A stretch of 64,000 bases of DNA from Zizania palustris (lineage: Eukaryota > Streptophyta > Magnoliopsida > Poales > Poaceae). Positions within the stretch are counted from its first letter, which is position 1. The number at the start of each line of letters is the position of its first letter. Where the stretch lies: the NCBI GenBank assembly GCA_019279435.1, contig JAAALK010000086.1, positions 15,421,913-15,485,912 on the forward strand. Direction: 5' to 3'. Positions 21,249-32,755 of the stretch are shown here, piece after piece. Both the position numbers and the translations under genes were made by a program. The notes under the pieces were generated by a model. It was given only the letters and a program-made list of their open reading frames with translations. It was not told where the DNA came from and did not search any database.

Positions 21249-21784
21249 TGGTTGCATGAGCAAGGTGTGTGTGTCACGTCTAGTGCTGCGATCGAGTTGT
21301 CGATCGTGTGTCTGGTCGAGTTTGGGTCTTGCATCACGTCATAGGACATGTTTGGGTTGAACCTGGCACGCAGGAGAGCTGCAGCAAGGTGTGTCCGAGT
21401 CTAAGTGCAGTCTGTGCATGTTTGTTGCCATGGAGTGGCGGTTGATTGAGTCGCGGGGTACCAGGATAGCGGGAATGATGCTGGTTTGTGTTGAGGAGGC
21501 CGTGGCATATGGAGGAGTGCTTAGTGGCGTGTTAGGCCGGGTCCAGCGGATCATGGCGTGAAGACCGGGCGTAGATGGCTTTGTTGCGTGGTGCTTCACG
21601 TCTACATATACCAGTGTAGTGTCATGTGTAAAGGTGCCTCATCCAATGAAATAAAGCTAGGATTCAAGTGTTTGTCGCTGTGGCATTCGTCGCCGGCATA
21701 AATTCTATTGTTGCTACTGTACATCTTCTTTCTCGAGCTGGTGCGAGTTTGATTGATCTTGTGTGTTCCTAGGCGGAGCTAGCA
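21249..21784 (+). repeat. TR-GAG-like LTR 3 (U1), 5'-truncated
   Basis: It aligns to LTR 2 from GCATGAGCAAGG to GGAGCTAGCA, and no primer site follows. It closes the LTR-gag-LTR-gag-LTR composite. Confidence 0.8.
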
Positions 21785-22180
21785 GTCGTCGCATCATGCC
21801 GACCATTCACCCCGACACCGTCTGTTCACTCGTCCCCTTCACCACGACGCCCGCCTTTTGACTCATCCCCTTCTTCTTTGTCACATGATTTAGGAAGAGC
21901 ATGCCAATGCGCACAATATGGTGAGCAGTGTTGATAACGTGTTTTAATTTAAGAGATTGAAGAACAATAAACACAAAAGAATAAAACTGATTTTATTGAT
22001 TGCTGAAAATTACATATTTATAGAACTGAATCGACGTTATTTTTGCCGCCGCTCGTCGCGTTGGTTCCTGAAGCGAGGCGTCGGACGCGAGGAGACGTCT
22101 GCTGCTGGCGTGAGGAGCGCCCAGCACCCCAGCCAAATAACCTTCAATTCCATTTTCCTTTTAAAATAGTCCTAAATCCT

Positions 22181-24590
22181 CCAAAATTATTTTTTGGGCT
22201 AAATGTTTTTGTGCGCCGAATGCTTTTGTGGGCCCATTTTCTTTGTTGCCCGATTATTTGTGTGTTGAATGTTTTCTCGACCAAGTTATTTATGGGTTAA
22301 ATGTTTTGTCGGCCTGAATTTTTTCGTCGGCCGAATTTTTGTGGGCCAAATATTTTTCTGTGCTGAAATTATTATAGGCCGAATTTTTCTGTGGGCCGAA
22401 TGTTTTATGGGCTGAAATTATTGTGAGCCGAAAGTTTTTATGCGCTGATTTTCCCGTGGACCAATTTTCTTTGTGCGCTGAATGTTTTACGGCCCAAAGT
22501 TTTTTGGGTTCTCGGCCGTTTTCTATATGCTGAATTCCTGGGCAAAAATTATCATGGTCCTAATTTTTTTGAGCCAAATGTTTGTTGGTGCTGAATTTTT
22601 GGGGTACCAATTTTTTCGTGGGTCAGGTTTTTCTTGGCTGAAAGTATTATGGGCTAAATCTTTTTCTTGGCTAAATTTTTGTTAGTAGTCCGAGTTTTTA
22701 CGGCCCTATTTTTTTGATGGCTAAATGTTTTTCTAGGGCCGACCTTTTTTGTGGGCAAAATGTTTTCTGAGCTGAAAGTATTACGGGCCAAATGTTTCTC
22801 TGGGCTAAATTTTTGTTAATACTCCGAGTTTTTGCGGCCCTATTTTTTATGGCTAAATGTTTTTCTAGGGCTGACCTTTTTCGTGGGCCGAATGCTTATC
22901 AGGGCTTAAATTATTATGGGCCAAAATTTTCAAGGGTTTTTCGTTAGCCGAACGTTAAGTGGGTTGAATTTTTGTAGCCCAACATTTTCTCGGCCGAATC
23001 CGTCATGGGCCGAATGATGGTGGGCCAAAATTTTCTCCGCCGATTTTTTCATCGAATGTTTGTTCGGCCAAAATAAAGATGACATCGGGTCTATATCAAT
23101 TGGGCCCAATTTTTTCGTGGGCCAACTTTTTTAGTGGGCCCAATTTTTTCGTGGGTCCAGTTTTTGTGGCCCGAATGTTTGTTGGGCTCAATTTTTGTGG
23201 ACAGTTATTTCCGGACAGGTGTTTCTAGGCTGCCTTTTTTGGGCCACATTTTTGTGGGCCTTATTATTTCGTGGGCAATTTTATGGGCCTGTATGTTTTT
23301 CAAGTTCGATTTTTTTGTGGTCCGAGTTATTTTGGGCTGAATGTTTTGGGCTAAATGTTTTTATGCACTGAATTTTGGGGTGGGGGGGAGGCGATTTTTT
23401 TCGTGGGTTGAGTTTTTGTAGGTTGAAGTTTTTATGGGCTGTAGGCCGAAATTTTTATGGGCTGAATATTTTTCTCGGCTGAAATTATTATGGCTGAATT
23501 TTGTCGTCGCCGATTTTTTTGTGCTAGAATGTTTGTTGGGCTGAATTTTTATGGTCCGCTTTTTGTCCGCCAATTTTCTTATTGCTCTTTTTTATGGGCC
23601 AAATATTTTCGTGGGCCAACTTTTTTAGTGGGCCCAATTTTTTCGTGGGTCCAGTTTTTGTGGCCCGAATGTTTGTTGGGCTCAATTTTTGTGGACAGTT
23701 ATTTCCGGACAGGTGTTTTCTAGGCCGCCTTTTTGGGCTACATTTTTGTGGGCCTTATTATTTCGTGGGCAATTTTTATGGGCATGTATGTTTTTCAAGT
23801 TCGATTTTTTTGTTGTCCGAGTTATTTTGGGCTGAATGTTTTGGGCTGAATGTTTTTATGCACTGAATTTTGGGGTGGGGGGAGATTTTTTTCGTGTGTT
23901 GAGTTTTTGTAGGTTGAAGTTTTTATGGGCTGTAGGCCGAAATTTTTATGGGCTGAATATTTTTCTCGGCTGAAATTATTATGGCTGAATTTTGTCGTCG
24001 CTGATTTTTTTGTGCTAGAATGTTTGTTGGGCTGAATTTTTATGGTCCGCTTTTTGTCCGCCAATTTTCTTATTGCTCTTTTTTTGTGGGCCAAATATTT
24101 TGATGGGCTTAAAGTATCATGGGCCAAATGTTTTGTCGGCGGAATTTTTGTTAGTAGTCTGAGTTTTCGTGGCCCTATTTTTTTGGTGGCTAAATGTTTT
24201 TGTTGGACCGAATTTTTTTGTGGGCCTAATGCTTTTCAGGGCTTAAATTTTTTGGGCCACATTTTTTTGGGCTCTTTGTTTGTCGAACGTTCTGTGGGCT
24301 GAATTTTTTGTGGCCCAAAATTTGCTTTGTCAAATTCGTCATGGGCCGAATGATGGTGGGCCAAAATTTTCTAAGCTGATTTTTCAAGGACCGAATGTTT
24401 GTTGGGCCAAATACTTGATGGGCCGAATATTTCGTGGGTCACCTTTTTGGTGTGCTGATTTTTTATGGGCTAACTTCTTCATGTCCCCGACGTATTCATG
24501 GGTTGAATGTTTGTTGTGCTGAATATTTCGGGGATCAACTTTTTGGTGTGCCGATTTTTTGGGGTTCACAATTGTCATCCTGGCGATTCC
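22181..24590. repeat. Degenerate 21-bp GGGCC minisatellite (U1)
   Basis: Same architecture as the U0 tract, including the internal 494-bp duplication (GTGGGCCAAC at 23117 and again at 23611). The edges are soft: repeat spacing becomes clear from about 22190 and fades after about 24570. Confidence 0.85.
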
Positions 24591-26217
24591 TGTGCCGATT
24601 TTGTTGCATGCTTACGTGTAGTATTGTCATCTAAAATCTTTGGCATTTCTCCTCTGAAAATTACATAGATGAATTTGAATTAAGTTGGCACATAGCTAAA
24701 AACAATTTTCATGTCATGCATCGCCACGGTCGATCGACGCAAACAGCGTCACCAGCTCCCACACCGGCATGTATGGCCAGAGTACTAACATCAACTCGCC
24801 AGCGTCCGTGGAGAACGTGACGGTGGTGGAAGGATCACGCCTGTGGCCGCGCTGGAATCAGTTCAGTCCTTCGCTTGTGACATGCACGCCATGATCGGTT
24901 TACACGTATGTACTCTTTTATATGTACATTTCACCGGGAGAAACTATTAGATTGACAAGGTGTAACAACATTCCAACCGAAAAGAAAATCGGCAGGGTGT
25001 ATGCATTCAATGTGCATATATAAACCAAACACGGTTGATGCAACACTTACTAAGCATCCAATGTTGGAGTAGCTTTGATTGCAAGCAAGAATAAAAGGAG
25101 ATGTAAATTTGATTAAGATGCTAACGGTGTGAGAATGAAGAGCGTGATGTAGAGGATGCTCGAGGGATATTTAAATAGCGGTTGGTGTATTGGCATTCAT
25201 TGGAGTCTAAGGGATTTGACTCACGAGCAATTGGTATGTTGTCGTCCGTTGGAACTGACTTGTGTGATAGGGTAAGTGGCCCCCAAGCAGTTTGGTGAAA
25301 AGTTGTTAGTTGAGGTAGACCAACACAATTGAGTACATGTTAGTCCCTTGACGATTTCGGTGAAAAGGTATCAGTTGGAGCATACTAGTGTCTGTCATAT
25401 TTAACAGATGCGATAGGAACCATGGGCACATTCATTCCCTGCCAGCAACACAAGAAAGAAGAAGTTGTTGAAGGGAATGGAAGTGTCACATGGCTTGATG
25501 ACATACATGAGATAACTCAATAACAATTTGCATCATAGGCCTCTTAAAGATAGCAATATAATCTAAACAGGACTCTTGAAGATCTAATCCCTAGCAGTGT
25601 TCTAAAAGGCGTCAGGCGCTAGTCAGCTATTACTTCTGAAGCCATATATTAAATCTTAAGTTAGGAGATTGTGTTGTTCTCTTTCTAGTGTTGTTTAGAC
25701 CTCAGCATATTTTGTGTTGTTTTTAAAATATGTTCATGGCTGCCATGGAACTCGTGGGCACATCTATTCCCTACCAACAGCACGAGAAAGAAGAAGTTGT
25801 TGCAAGGAATGGACGTGTCCCACAACTTTGATGACATACATGAGATAACTCAATAACAATTTGCATCATAGGCCTCTAAAAGGAATTAGAGAATCTAATT
25901 TTGGTCTTCAGCCGGATAAACTTGAGAATTAGTATCGTAGCCTCAAAAGTAATAGTAGTAGTAAACTGATAACAGTATCAAAGATGGAAAATATATGAAA
26001 ACTATTCTTGGCTACATTAGTCAGATATTACTACAAGAGAAGATACTCCTTTGTGCCACTAAGATAGTCTCAACCCTGCTAACTAGAATAGTTTGTTGGG
26101 ATTAATTACATAGTCATATTAACAAACATTTGATATGACAAAGGATTTATTAAAGTGTAAGAGAGAGAAACAATATCTCATGCAAGAAACAAACTCTATA
26201 TGATATCCAACTCAAGA
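24591..26217. other. Unassigned region at the U1/U2 junction
   Basis: Collinear with 10051-11674, including the exon-like patch (about 24740-24870), the minus-strand TATTTAAATA box and the pair of related 130-bp segments starting near 25417 and 25741. The unit boundary is at 25418/25419. Confidence 0.4.
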
Positions 26218-26573
26218 TATGCCAGTGGCACGCTCGAGGTTTTGTATGTTACATGCCATGGGAGCTGAGTCCCAGAATTCATCTGGGCAAATTGTTTTGG
26301 ACTATACAAAAGCAAACCAGGAGAGTGTCTTTGAGCAATTATGTGTTGTGTGGGATGGGCATCTAAGGATAGTTTTCAACCAAGATCTCAAGGTAATTGA
26401 TGTTTATTAGTCTCACTAAGATAGTAAGTTGCTTACATTTCCCTTCAAGTGTTGGCCCCATTGAATAAAATGTTGATTTATTTTACTTGCTGATTTAGAT
26501 TGCATCATGGGAATTCTATGCCAAGCGTCATGAGGAACTTATTTCTCATAGATCAATTATACCACAAGTATAA
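26218..26573 (+). pseudogene. SEU: SEUSS-like gene fragment, two exons (U2)
   Basis: This is a near-identical copy of the U1 fragment. Exon 1 runs to a GT donor at about 26393, the intron ends at TTTAG 26498, and exon 2 carries the WEFYAKRHEEL core. It shares the exon 1 frameshift, so the damage predates array duplication. Confidence 0.8.
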
Positions 26574-27020
26574 CTAGTTTAGTTATCTTTGAAGCCTTTG
26601 TCCATACAACACTACATAATTGAATGCAAACACTGCATTTCTAGTTGATTTTTAGGATAAGCTCTAAGCGTTCTCATAATTCATAATAATGTAATTAACA
26701 TTTTATTATAAAAATAATGTTATTAACACTATCTTCAAAAATTATGTGTTTGGTACCATACAAGTAAAAATGTAATTAACATTTTATCGGCAAAATAATG
26801 GAAACTGTCTTAAAATCCTAGATTCGCTAGTAAACACTGCCATAACAGTAAAAAGGGCACTAGCTGACCTTTTTTTTTAGCATAGTGGCGATGGGCGGAG
26901 GGCGGTGGCATGGGCTCCGGACAGCGGTGACGTGTGGAGGGCGGTAGTGCGAGATCTAGGGATAGTGGTGGGCTCCGAGGGCAGCGACGGGCTACGGGAG
27001 CGGCGACGGGATCCGGTACG

Positions 27021-27025
27021 ACGGC
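27021..27025. repeat. Copia-1 target site duplication, left
   Basis: ACGGC abuts the LTR start and matches 36728-36732. The uninterrupted target is seen in U1 near 12476 (ACGGCGACGGG). Confidence 0.95.
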
Positions 27026-28177
27026 TGTAGGACCGAAAGTAGCGACCAGAGGGGGGTGAATGGGCGCCTAAAAAAAATTCTTTCGAATCAATGGCCTGTT
27101 CCCAATACCCAACGCACCTCGACAGACTTAGCAGGGAAAAGTAAACAGATCAACAAGACCTAAAAAGATCTAGCCTAAAAACAACCAGTGTCCTAATCGA
27201 AAAGACACCCACACAGTGCTAACAGGCAGATTAAATAAAGCATTCAAATCATGACAGATCAAACTTCACAGAAATAAATCATCACAGCAATTTATCTGAG
27301 TTTGAGAGGTTACTGTTCAAAGTTGTCTCCTGTTAGGTACTTGATGAAGCCTGTGCAGAGCGAAGCCAGAAATAGTAGCTACCGAAGCCAAGAAAGTCGG
27401 AGCCTGGAAAGTGTTCACAGCCCTGTTGCGGTGCAGGCACAATAAACAGCAACCACAAACGAACAGAGAAAACTAGTGCGGCGGCGGATGAACTGTGGAG
27501 GAAGGAGAAGCAAAAAAGGTGAACTCTGATATTTCTTTTCAAAAATGAGTTAACCCTAACCCTAGGGATTGGGGCCTATTTATAGGCAGCCCAATAAATG
27601 GGTAAAACGCAGAAATACCCCTAGAGTTTTTTACAGACACTGAAAATAAATGGAAAAGACTAAAACTGCCCTTAGGATATTTTTACAGACTCGACTGACA
27701 GACTGTGGGCCTAAAGGCAAAATAGTAAAAACCTAAATAAAGGTAACTTGTCCTGATGCGGAGCTTTCGTAGCAGCTACGGCTTCGCTCCAGGACGGTCC
27801 GATCCAAGATCAGTGGTCGTCAGTTTTGCGCCGAAACTGACAAAGCGTCCACCGTCTTCGCACCGGGTACCCGGATTGGGCCGGCCCGATTCCGCGGCTC
27901 CCTCAGCCCGGCAATCACTCGCCGCCCGTGTACCTGAGTCAATCCCGGTCAACAGTCCAGTGGATCCTCTGCTGCTCCTAGCCCATGTACCCGGATTGGG
28001 CCAGCCCGACTTCGCGGCCTTCTCTGCCCGACAGTCGCTTGCTGCCCGTGTACCTGAGTCACACGCGGCCCAGACGCAGCAGGTCTTCTCTCTCTTTTCA
28101 GTCCTCTTTGACTATCGTTGACAATGACTCATCACATCTGGAGCCATGAGGCCCACGCTATTCAGCATGGCTCCTCA
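27026..28177 (-). repeat. Copia-1 3' LTR
   Basis: On the minus strand it runs TGAGGAGCC to GGTCCTACA, 1,152 bp. A minus-strand TATAAATA lies at 27578-27585, next to a short TAACCCTAACCC telobox-like run. The U3 part has a partial duplication with a 120-bp period (GTACCCGGATTGGGCC at 27867 and 27987). Confidence 0.95.
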
Positions 28178-28580
28178 ATCTCCCCCTTGATGAGTGCATT
28201 GTCAACACTTCACTTCATCTGCTCTTCAGTACCTACAAGCAACTGTGGAAACACGAAAACAAAGACACGAGAGAAACAGAGAAGAAGAAAATAAAGTAAA
28301 AGTTTAACCCTAATGACCAAAAGCCGAACAAAAGCAAGAAACGGTCATTATGGTTAACCAAAGGTAAAAACTCAAAACGAGTGCAGTCTCAGAAACATCA
28401 ACAAGGATATCAAAAGAGTAAGGACAAACGGGACAAAAACTCCCCCTGAAACAAATCCCAGAGAAAGCCAAAACTCCCCCTTAAACTCTTATACCAAAAT
28501 TTCTCCCCCTTGTTGACAAGTGAACTCATCAAGCACTCTACAAACGACACTGACTCCCCATGAAATGCAACTCCCCCTCA
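28178..28580 (-). promoter_or_regulatory. Copia-1 polypurine tract cluster
   Basis: The LTR-proximal tract CAAGGGGGAGAT (minus strand, 28178-28189) should prime plus-strand DNA synthesis. Similar GGGGGA tracts recur near 28439, 28472, 28502 and 28570. Multiple tracts of this kind are a known Sirevirus hallmark. Confidence 0.85.
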
Positions 28581-28589
28581 AAATATGCA

Positions 28590-29558
28590 ATGAATGCAAC
28601 TGGGGTGCAGGTGGAGTGTAGAAAGCATGCTTCTCAGATATGATTGACTGCAATTACAACATCTAACAAGTATAGCAAAAGACATACTGTCTAAGACACA
28701 TGGCATGATCAGTGCAACAGATGATATCTAAAGAAAGTCATTAGCACGCATTTTTTAGTTTTTGCAAACAAAAAGCATCACCACATTTTCCAGTTAACAA
28801 GCAAGGTAAAACATGAGATGCAGAAGCTAACTGATATCTACCAAGATAAGCATTGTCCAAAACACAGTGCTTCAGCAAACTTGTTGTCTTTTTAATTTTC
28901 AGGCTTTTTCATTTTCCTTTTTCATTTTTGCCAAGGGTTATTTGCATGTCAAACCTTATGCTAACCGACCAAGTCAAGCCTAGGCCAGAACTGGACCATC
29001 GGAAGCTTAAGACATTGGTCTTGGCATACACTACACTGTCCTAGTTCATACCAAAGTGCTATGGTAAGCAGTCCAGAACAATGCAATGCGACAAAGCAAA
29101 CCCACTTGGATCTTTTCAACTCAAGCATAAAAGGACATGGAATTTTCATTCATTTTTGATTTTTTATCATTTTATAGCATATTTTCCATGTTAAAGCATA
29201 AAGATGTCCAAGTTGCATATCTGCATCTATGTGATGAACTAGCTACAAGGCATGTAACAGATAGCAAAAGCACTCAGCCTACACATGCTAGTTACCAGAA
29301 GCAATGGTGATCATTTTTCAAGTTTAAAGTGTAAAAGCCATGCATATGACAGATATCAGACATATCAAATGAACTGAAACAAAGCATGATCATCGACAAG
29401 TAATCAAAAGCATGTACCAGCTAGAATAAGTAAAGCAGTTCAATCATATAACAGAAGCAGGCTCAAAAGTGTGATATGTGAATATGTATGATATGAACAC
29501 ACACAAAAAGACTCAAGAAAAGAGTAAAGAAGAAAGAAATGAACTGACTCAAAATATC
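28590..29558 (-). other. Copia-1 non-coding tail between pol and PPT cluster
   Basis: No envelope-like gene was found: the minus-strand frames are short and lack signal or membrane features. A block at 28934-29116 is shared with Copia-2 (45052-45225) despite divergence elsewhere. Confidence 0.6.
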
Positions 29559-32500
29559 CTAAAAAGGATACACAACACCCAAATCCCCTCGTAAACGCTC
29601 AAATGTAGACTGATCTAGGGGTTTGGTGAAAATGTCAGCCAACTGATGATGGGTATCAACATGAACAAGGTCAATGACACCTTTCTCATATTGATCCCGC
29701 AAAAAGTGAAAGCGCACATCAATGTGTTTGGTTTTTGAATGAAGACATGGGTTTTTCCCTACACTAATTGCACTGGTGCTGTCGCAAAACAAGGGAACTC
29801 TGGTAGGAAAGAACAACCCAAAATCTCTCAGAGTGGAAATCATCCAAACCAACTGTGAGCAGCAGCTAGCAGCAGCTACATACTCAGCCTCTATGGTCGA
29901 AAGAGCAACTCCAGATTGCTTTCGAGAAGACCAAGAGACAAGAGAAGAACCAAGAAACTGGCAAGTACCAGAAGTCGACTTGCGATCCAACCGGCACCCA
30001 CCAAAGTCAGCGTCCGAAAAGCCAGATAAATCAAGAGAAGATGATGCTGAATAGTAAAGACCGAGATCAGGCGCATAGGTAAGATACCTGAAGATGCGCT
30101 TGACAGCTTGCCGATGAGACGCGCGTGGTGAAGACTGGAAGCGCGCGCACAGTCCCACGGCGAACTGTATGTCTGGCCTCGTCGCCGTCAAGTACAGCAA
30201 CGAACCGATCATCCCTCGAAACTCTCTCTCATTGACCTTGACGCCGCTCTCGTCCTTGTCCAGGCCCCCAGATGTACCCATTGGGGTCATCTGCGGCTTC
30301 AGCTCACCACCAAAGTCAAATTTTTTCAACATGTCACGAGTGTACTTACCTTGGTGGATGAAGGTGCCGTCCTTGGTCTGCTTGATCTGGAGCCCTAGAA
30401 AGTACTTGAGCTCACCCATGAGGCTCATCTCAAACTCGCTGTGCATCTGCTCAGAAAACTTGGACACAAGATCGTTAGTAGTACCGCCAAAGATAATATC
30501 GTCCACGTATATCTGAGCAACTAAAAAATCTGAAGCATCTCTGAGCAAGAAGAGAGTCTTATCCACAGAACCCATCACAAAGCCCTTCCCCAACAAAAAC
30601 TGCTTTAACCGGTCATACCAAGCCCTGGGGGCTTGCTTTAACCCGTACAAAGCTTTCTGCAATTTAAAAACATGTCGAGGAAACTTGGGGTTTTCAAAAC
30701 CGGGGGGCTGCCTAACATAAACCTCCTCCTCTATGTACCCGTTCAGAAAAGCACTCTTGACGTCCATTTGAAAAAGCTTAAAACCCTTCGAAGCGGCAAA
30801 AGCTAAAAGAATGCGAATGGACTCAAGACGGGCAACAGGAGCGAAGGTTTCTTCAAAATCAATACCTTCCTTCTGGCAAAAACCCTGGGCAACTAGTCGA
30901 GCTTTGTTGCGCACCACAACCCCATCTTCACCTTGCTTGTTCTTGAACACCCACTTGGTGCCTATGGGGTTGCATCCTGGTGGCAGCTCTACTAGTGTCC
31001 AAACCCGATTGCGGACAAAATTCTCAAGCTCCTCTTGCATGGCATTAATCCAGTTCGAGTCAAAAAGAGCATGAGAAATGTCTCTGGGCTCAAAAGATGC
31101 AACAAAAGCAGATTCAGCAAACACAGCAAGAGAGTCAACAGACGAATGCAAAGTTCTTGAAGACACATCACCGATGATGAGCTCTGAGGGGTGATCACGC
31201 TGAACTGCTCGGGATCCTTGGTGATCTGAAGTCACCTCACCGGAGTCAGCAGCTGGCACCTCTGGACTCGACTGAGGGGGCTCGATCGAAGTGGAAGAAG
31301 TGATCAGAGGTCCGCCCTCGTCCTCAGTCGAAGTCTCAGAAGGTGTGGGCTCTGCAGGAGGTGCAGAAGGCCCACCCTCATCAGCAGCTGGAGTATCCTC
31401 ATCTTCCTCGAAGATGGACTCTCCGAGCTCACCATCACCAGAAAGCTCAAAAGAAGGAGTTAAAGAAGGCAAGGACTCATCAAAAGAAACCTCGCAAGTC
31501 TCGACAAGCTGCTGGGAGTCGAGGTTCCAAACACGGAAGCCTCGAGAATGCAAAGCGTAACCAAGAAAAACACCATCCCAGCAACGAGACTCAAACTTGT
31601 CCAAATGCCCTCCCTTCTTGAGCACAAAGCACTTGCAGCCAAACGCTCGCAAGTGGCTCACCTTGGGCTGTCTGCCAAACCGCAACTCATATGAGGTCTT
31701 ACCAAGGTAAGCTCTAAGAAAAATGCGGTTGGCCAGATAGCAAGCCGTGTTCATGGCTTCAGCCCAAAAACGCCTAGGAGTCCTGTGCTCATCGAGCATC
31801 GTCCTGGCCATCTCGACTAGCGTGCGGTTCTTTCGTTCCACAACGCCATTCTGTGGGGGAGTGTAAGGAGCAGAAAACTGATGGTCAAGACCCTGATCAC
31901 TGCAGAAGCTGACGAACTGAGAGTTCTTGAACTCAGAGCCGTTGTCGGAGCGAATTGCTCGCAGTCGACCATTGTTCTCATTCTTCAGCTTCAAAATCAG
32001 GTCATGAACAAAATGAAAAGTTTCATCCTTAGACTCCAAAAAGAAAACCCACGAGAATCGAGAAAAGTCGTCAACAATCACAAGTGCGTACCACTTTCCA
32101 CCGACTGAGCGTACCCGAGCTGGATCGACAGTGTCCATGTGTAACAGCTCGCCCGGATACGAAGTCATCACCTGAGTCACAGGTGAGTGAGAAGCGGCAA
32201 CCATTTTCCCGTGACGACAGGGATGACAAACTAGATCCTTCTCCATCTTAAGCTTGGGCAATCCTCGGATGAGGTCCATAGAGCTCAACCTGACTAGCAG
32301 GTCAAAACTCAAATGGCCTAACCTCCTATGCCACTTCCAGAGCTCAGAAGAAGATCCAGCAATTAAACAGCGAGAAGGGCCAAAAGAACTAGAGAAGTCA
32401 ATCCAAAAAACTTTACCGAAAGGTAATATCTGGCAAATCAAAGACCCTCTAGAATCAAACACAGAAGAATTGCCCTTCTTAAAACGCACCTCCAAACCAT

Positions 32501-32753
32501 CCTCAAGAAGTTGCGAAACAGAAATCAAATTAAAGTTCAAGTTTCCAACCAAAGCAACATTCTTTAAAGAAAAATGGTCTGAAATGCGAATTGAGCCAAT
32601 GCCACTTACTTTCCCTTGACCACTGTTCCCGAAGGTAATGTACTCTTTGGAGCTCGGGGGAGTGAGACTGGAGAACCATCTGCGATGTCCCGTCATGTGG
32701 CGAGAACACCCTGAGTCCATGATCCAAACGTCCTCCAGTCCCCGATCCTGCAC
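29559..32753 (-). CDS. pol: Copia-1 pol polyprotein (protease-integrase-RT-RNase H)
   Basis: 1,064 codons, uninterrupted. Positions are counted from the first in-frame GTG. Protease motif DSG at 13-15; integrase zinc residues H142, H147, C176, C179; integrase triad D207, D270, E306 (35 residues between the last two); reverse transcriptase with TKWVFKNK, DVKSAFLNG and YVDD at 749-752; RNase H acidic residues near D916, E955 and D991; end ADIFTKPLD. All visible catalytic residues are present. One oddity is TVDP where the related Copia-2 has TVGP after the first integrase Asp. There is no ATG at the start. The frame opens upstream to 32795 and overlaps the end of gag in the -1 register, so pol is presumably made by frameshifting. 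It processes Gag-Pol, copies the RNA and integrates the cDNA. Confidence 0.95.
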   Translation of the reverse strand: MQDRGLEDVWIMDSGCSRHMTGHRRWFSSLTPPSSKEYITFGNSGQGKVSGIGSIRISDHFSLKNVALVGNLNFNLISVSQLLEDGLEVRFKKGNSSVFDSRGSLICQILPFGKVFWIDFSSSFGPSRCLIAGSSSELWKWHRRLGHLSFDLLVRLSSMDLIRGLPKLKMEKDLVCHPCRHGKMVAASHSPVTQVMTSYPGELLHMDTVDPARVRSVGGKWYALVIVDDFSRFSWVFFLESKDETFHFVHDLILKLKNENNGRLRAIRSDNGSEFKNSQFVSFCSDQGLDHQFSAPYTPPQNGVVERKNRTLVEMARTMLDEHRTPRRFWAEAMNTACYLANRIFLRAYLGKTSYELRFGRQPKVSHLRAFGCKCFVLKKGGHLDKFESRCWDGVFLGYALHSRGFRVWNLDSQQLVETCEVSFDESLPSLTPSFELSGDGELGESIFEEDEDTPAADEGGPSAPPAEPTPSETSTEDEGGPLITSSTSIEPPQSSPEVPAADSGEVTSDHQGSRAVQRDHPSELIIGDVSSRTLHSSVDSLAVFAESAFVASFEPRDISHALFDSNWINAMQEELENFVRNRVWTLVELPPGCNPIGTKWVFKNKQGEDGVVVRNKARLVAQGFCQKEGIDFEETFAPVARLESIRILLAFAASKGFKLFQMDVKSAFLNGYIEEEVYVRQPPGFENPKFPRHVFKLQKALYGLKQAPRAWYDRLKQFLLGKGFVMGSVDKTLFLLRDASDFLVAQIYVDDIIFGGTTNDLVSKFSEQMHSEFEMSLMGELKYFLGLQIKQTKDGTFIHQGKYTRDMLKKFDFGGELKPQMTPMGTSGGLDKDESGVKVNEREFRGMIGSLLYLTATRPDIQFAVGLCARFQSSPRASHRQAVKRIFRYLTYAPDLGLYYSASSSLDLSGFSDADFGGCRLDRKSTSGTCQFLGSSLVSWSSRKQSGVALSTIEAEYVAAASCCSQLVWMISTLRDFGLFFPTRVPLFCDSTSAISVGKNPCLHSKTKHIDVRFHFLRDQYEKGVIDLVHVDTHHQLADIFTKPLDQSTFERLRGDLGVVYPF

Positions 32754-32755
32754 AA

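Larger units (their letters stand above)
10877..25418. repeat. Tandem array unit U1 (full, about 14.54 kb)
   Basis: This is the only full unit without a long insertion. The boundaries are set by the array end: U0 and U1 both continue past ATAGGA into AACCATGGG, while the last unit switches to unrelated sequence after the same ATAGGA. The unit holds the SEUSS fragment, one whole CACTA copy, the UBN2 gag remnant, the LTR-gag composite and a complete minisatellite tract. Confidence 0.85.

Noticed and set aside
28590..29558. Envelope-like gene downstream of Copia-1 pol
   Set aside because: Some Sireviruses have one, but here only short frames without signal peptide or membrane segment are present; the same holds for 44721-45601.
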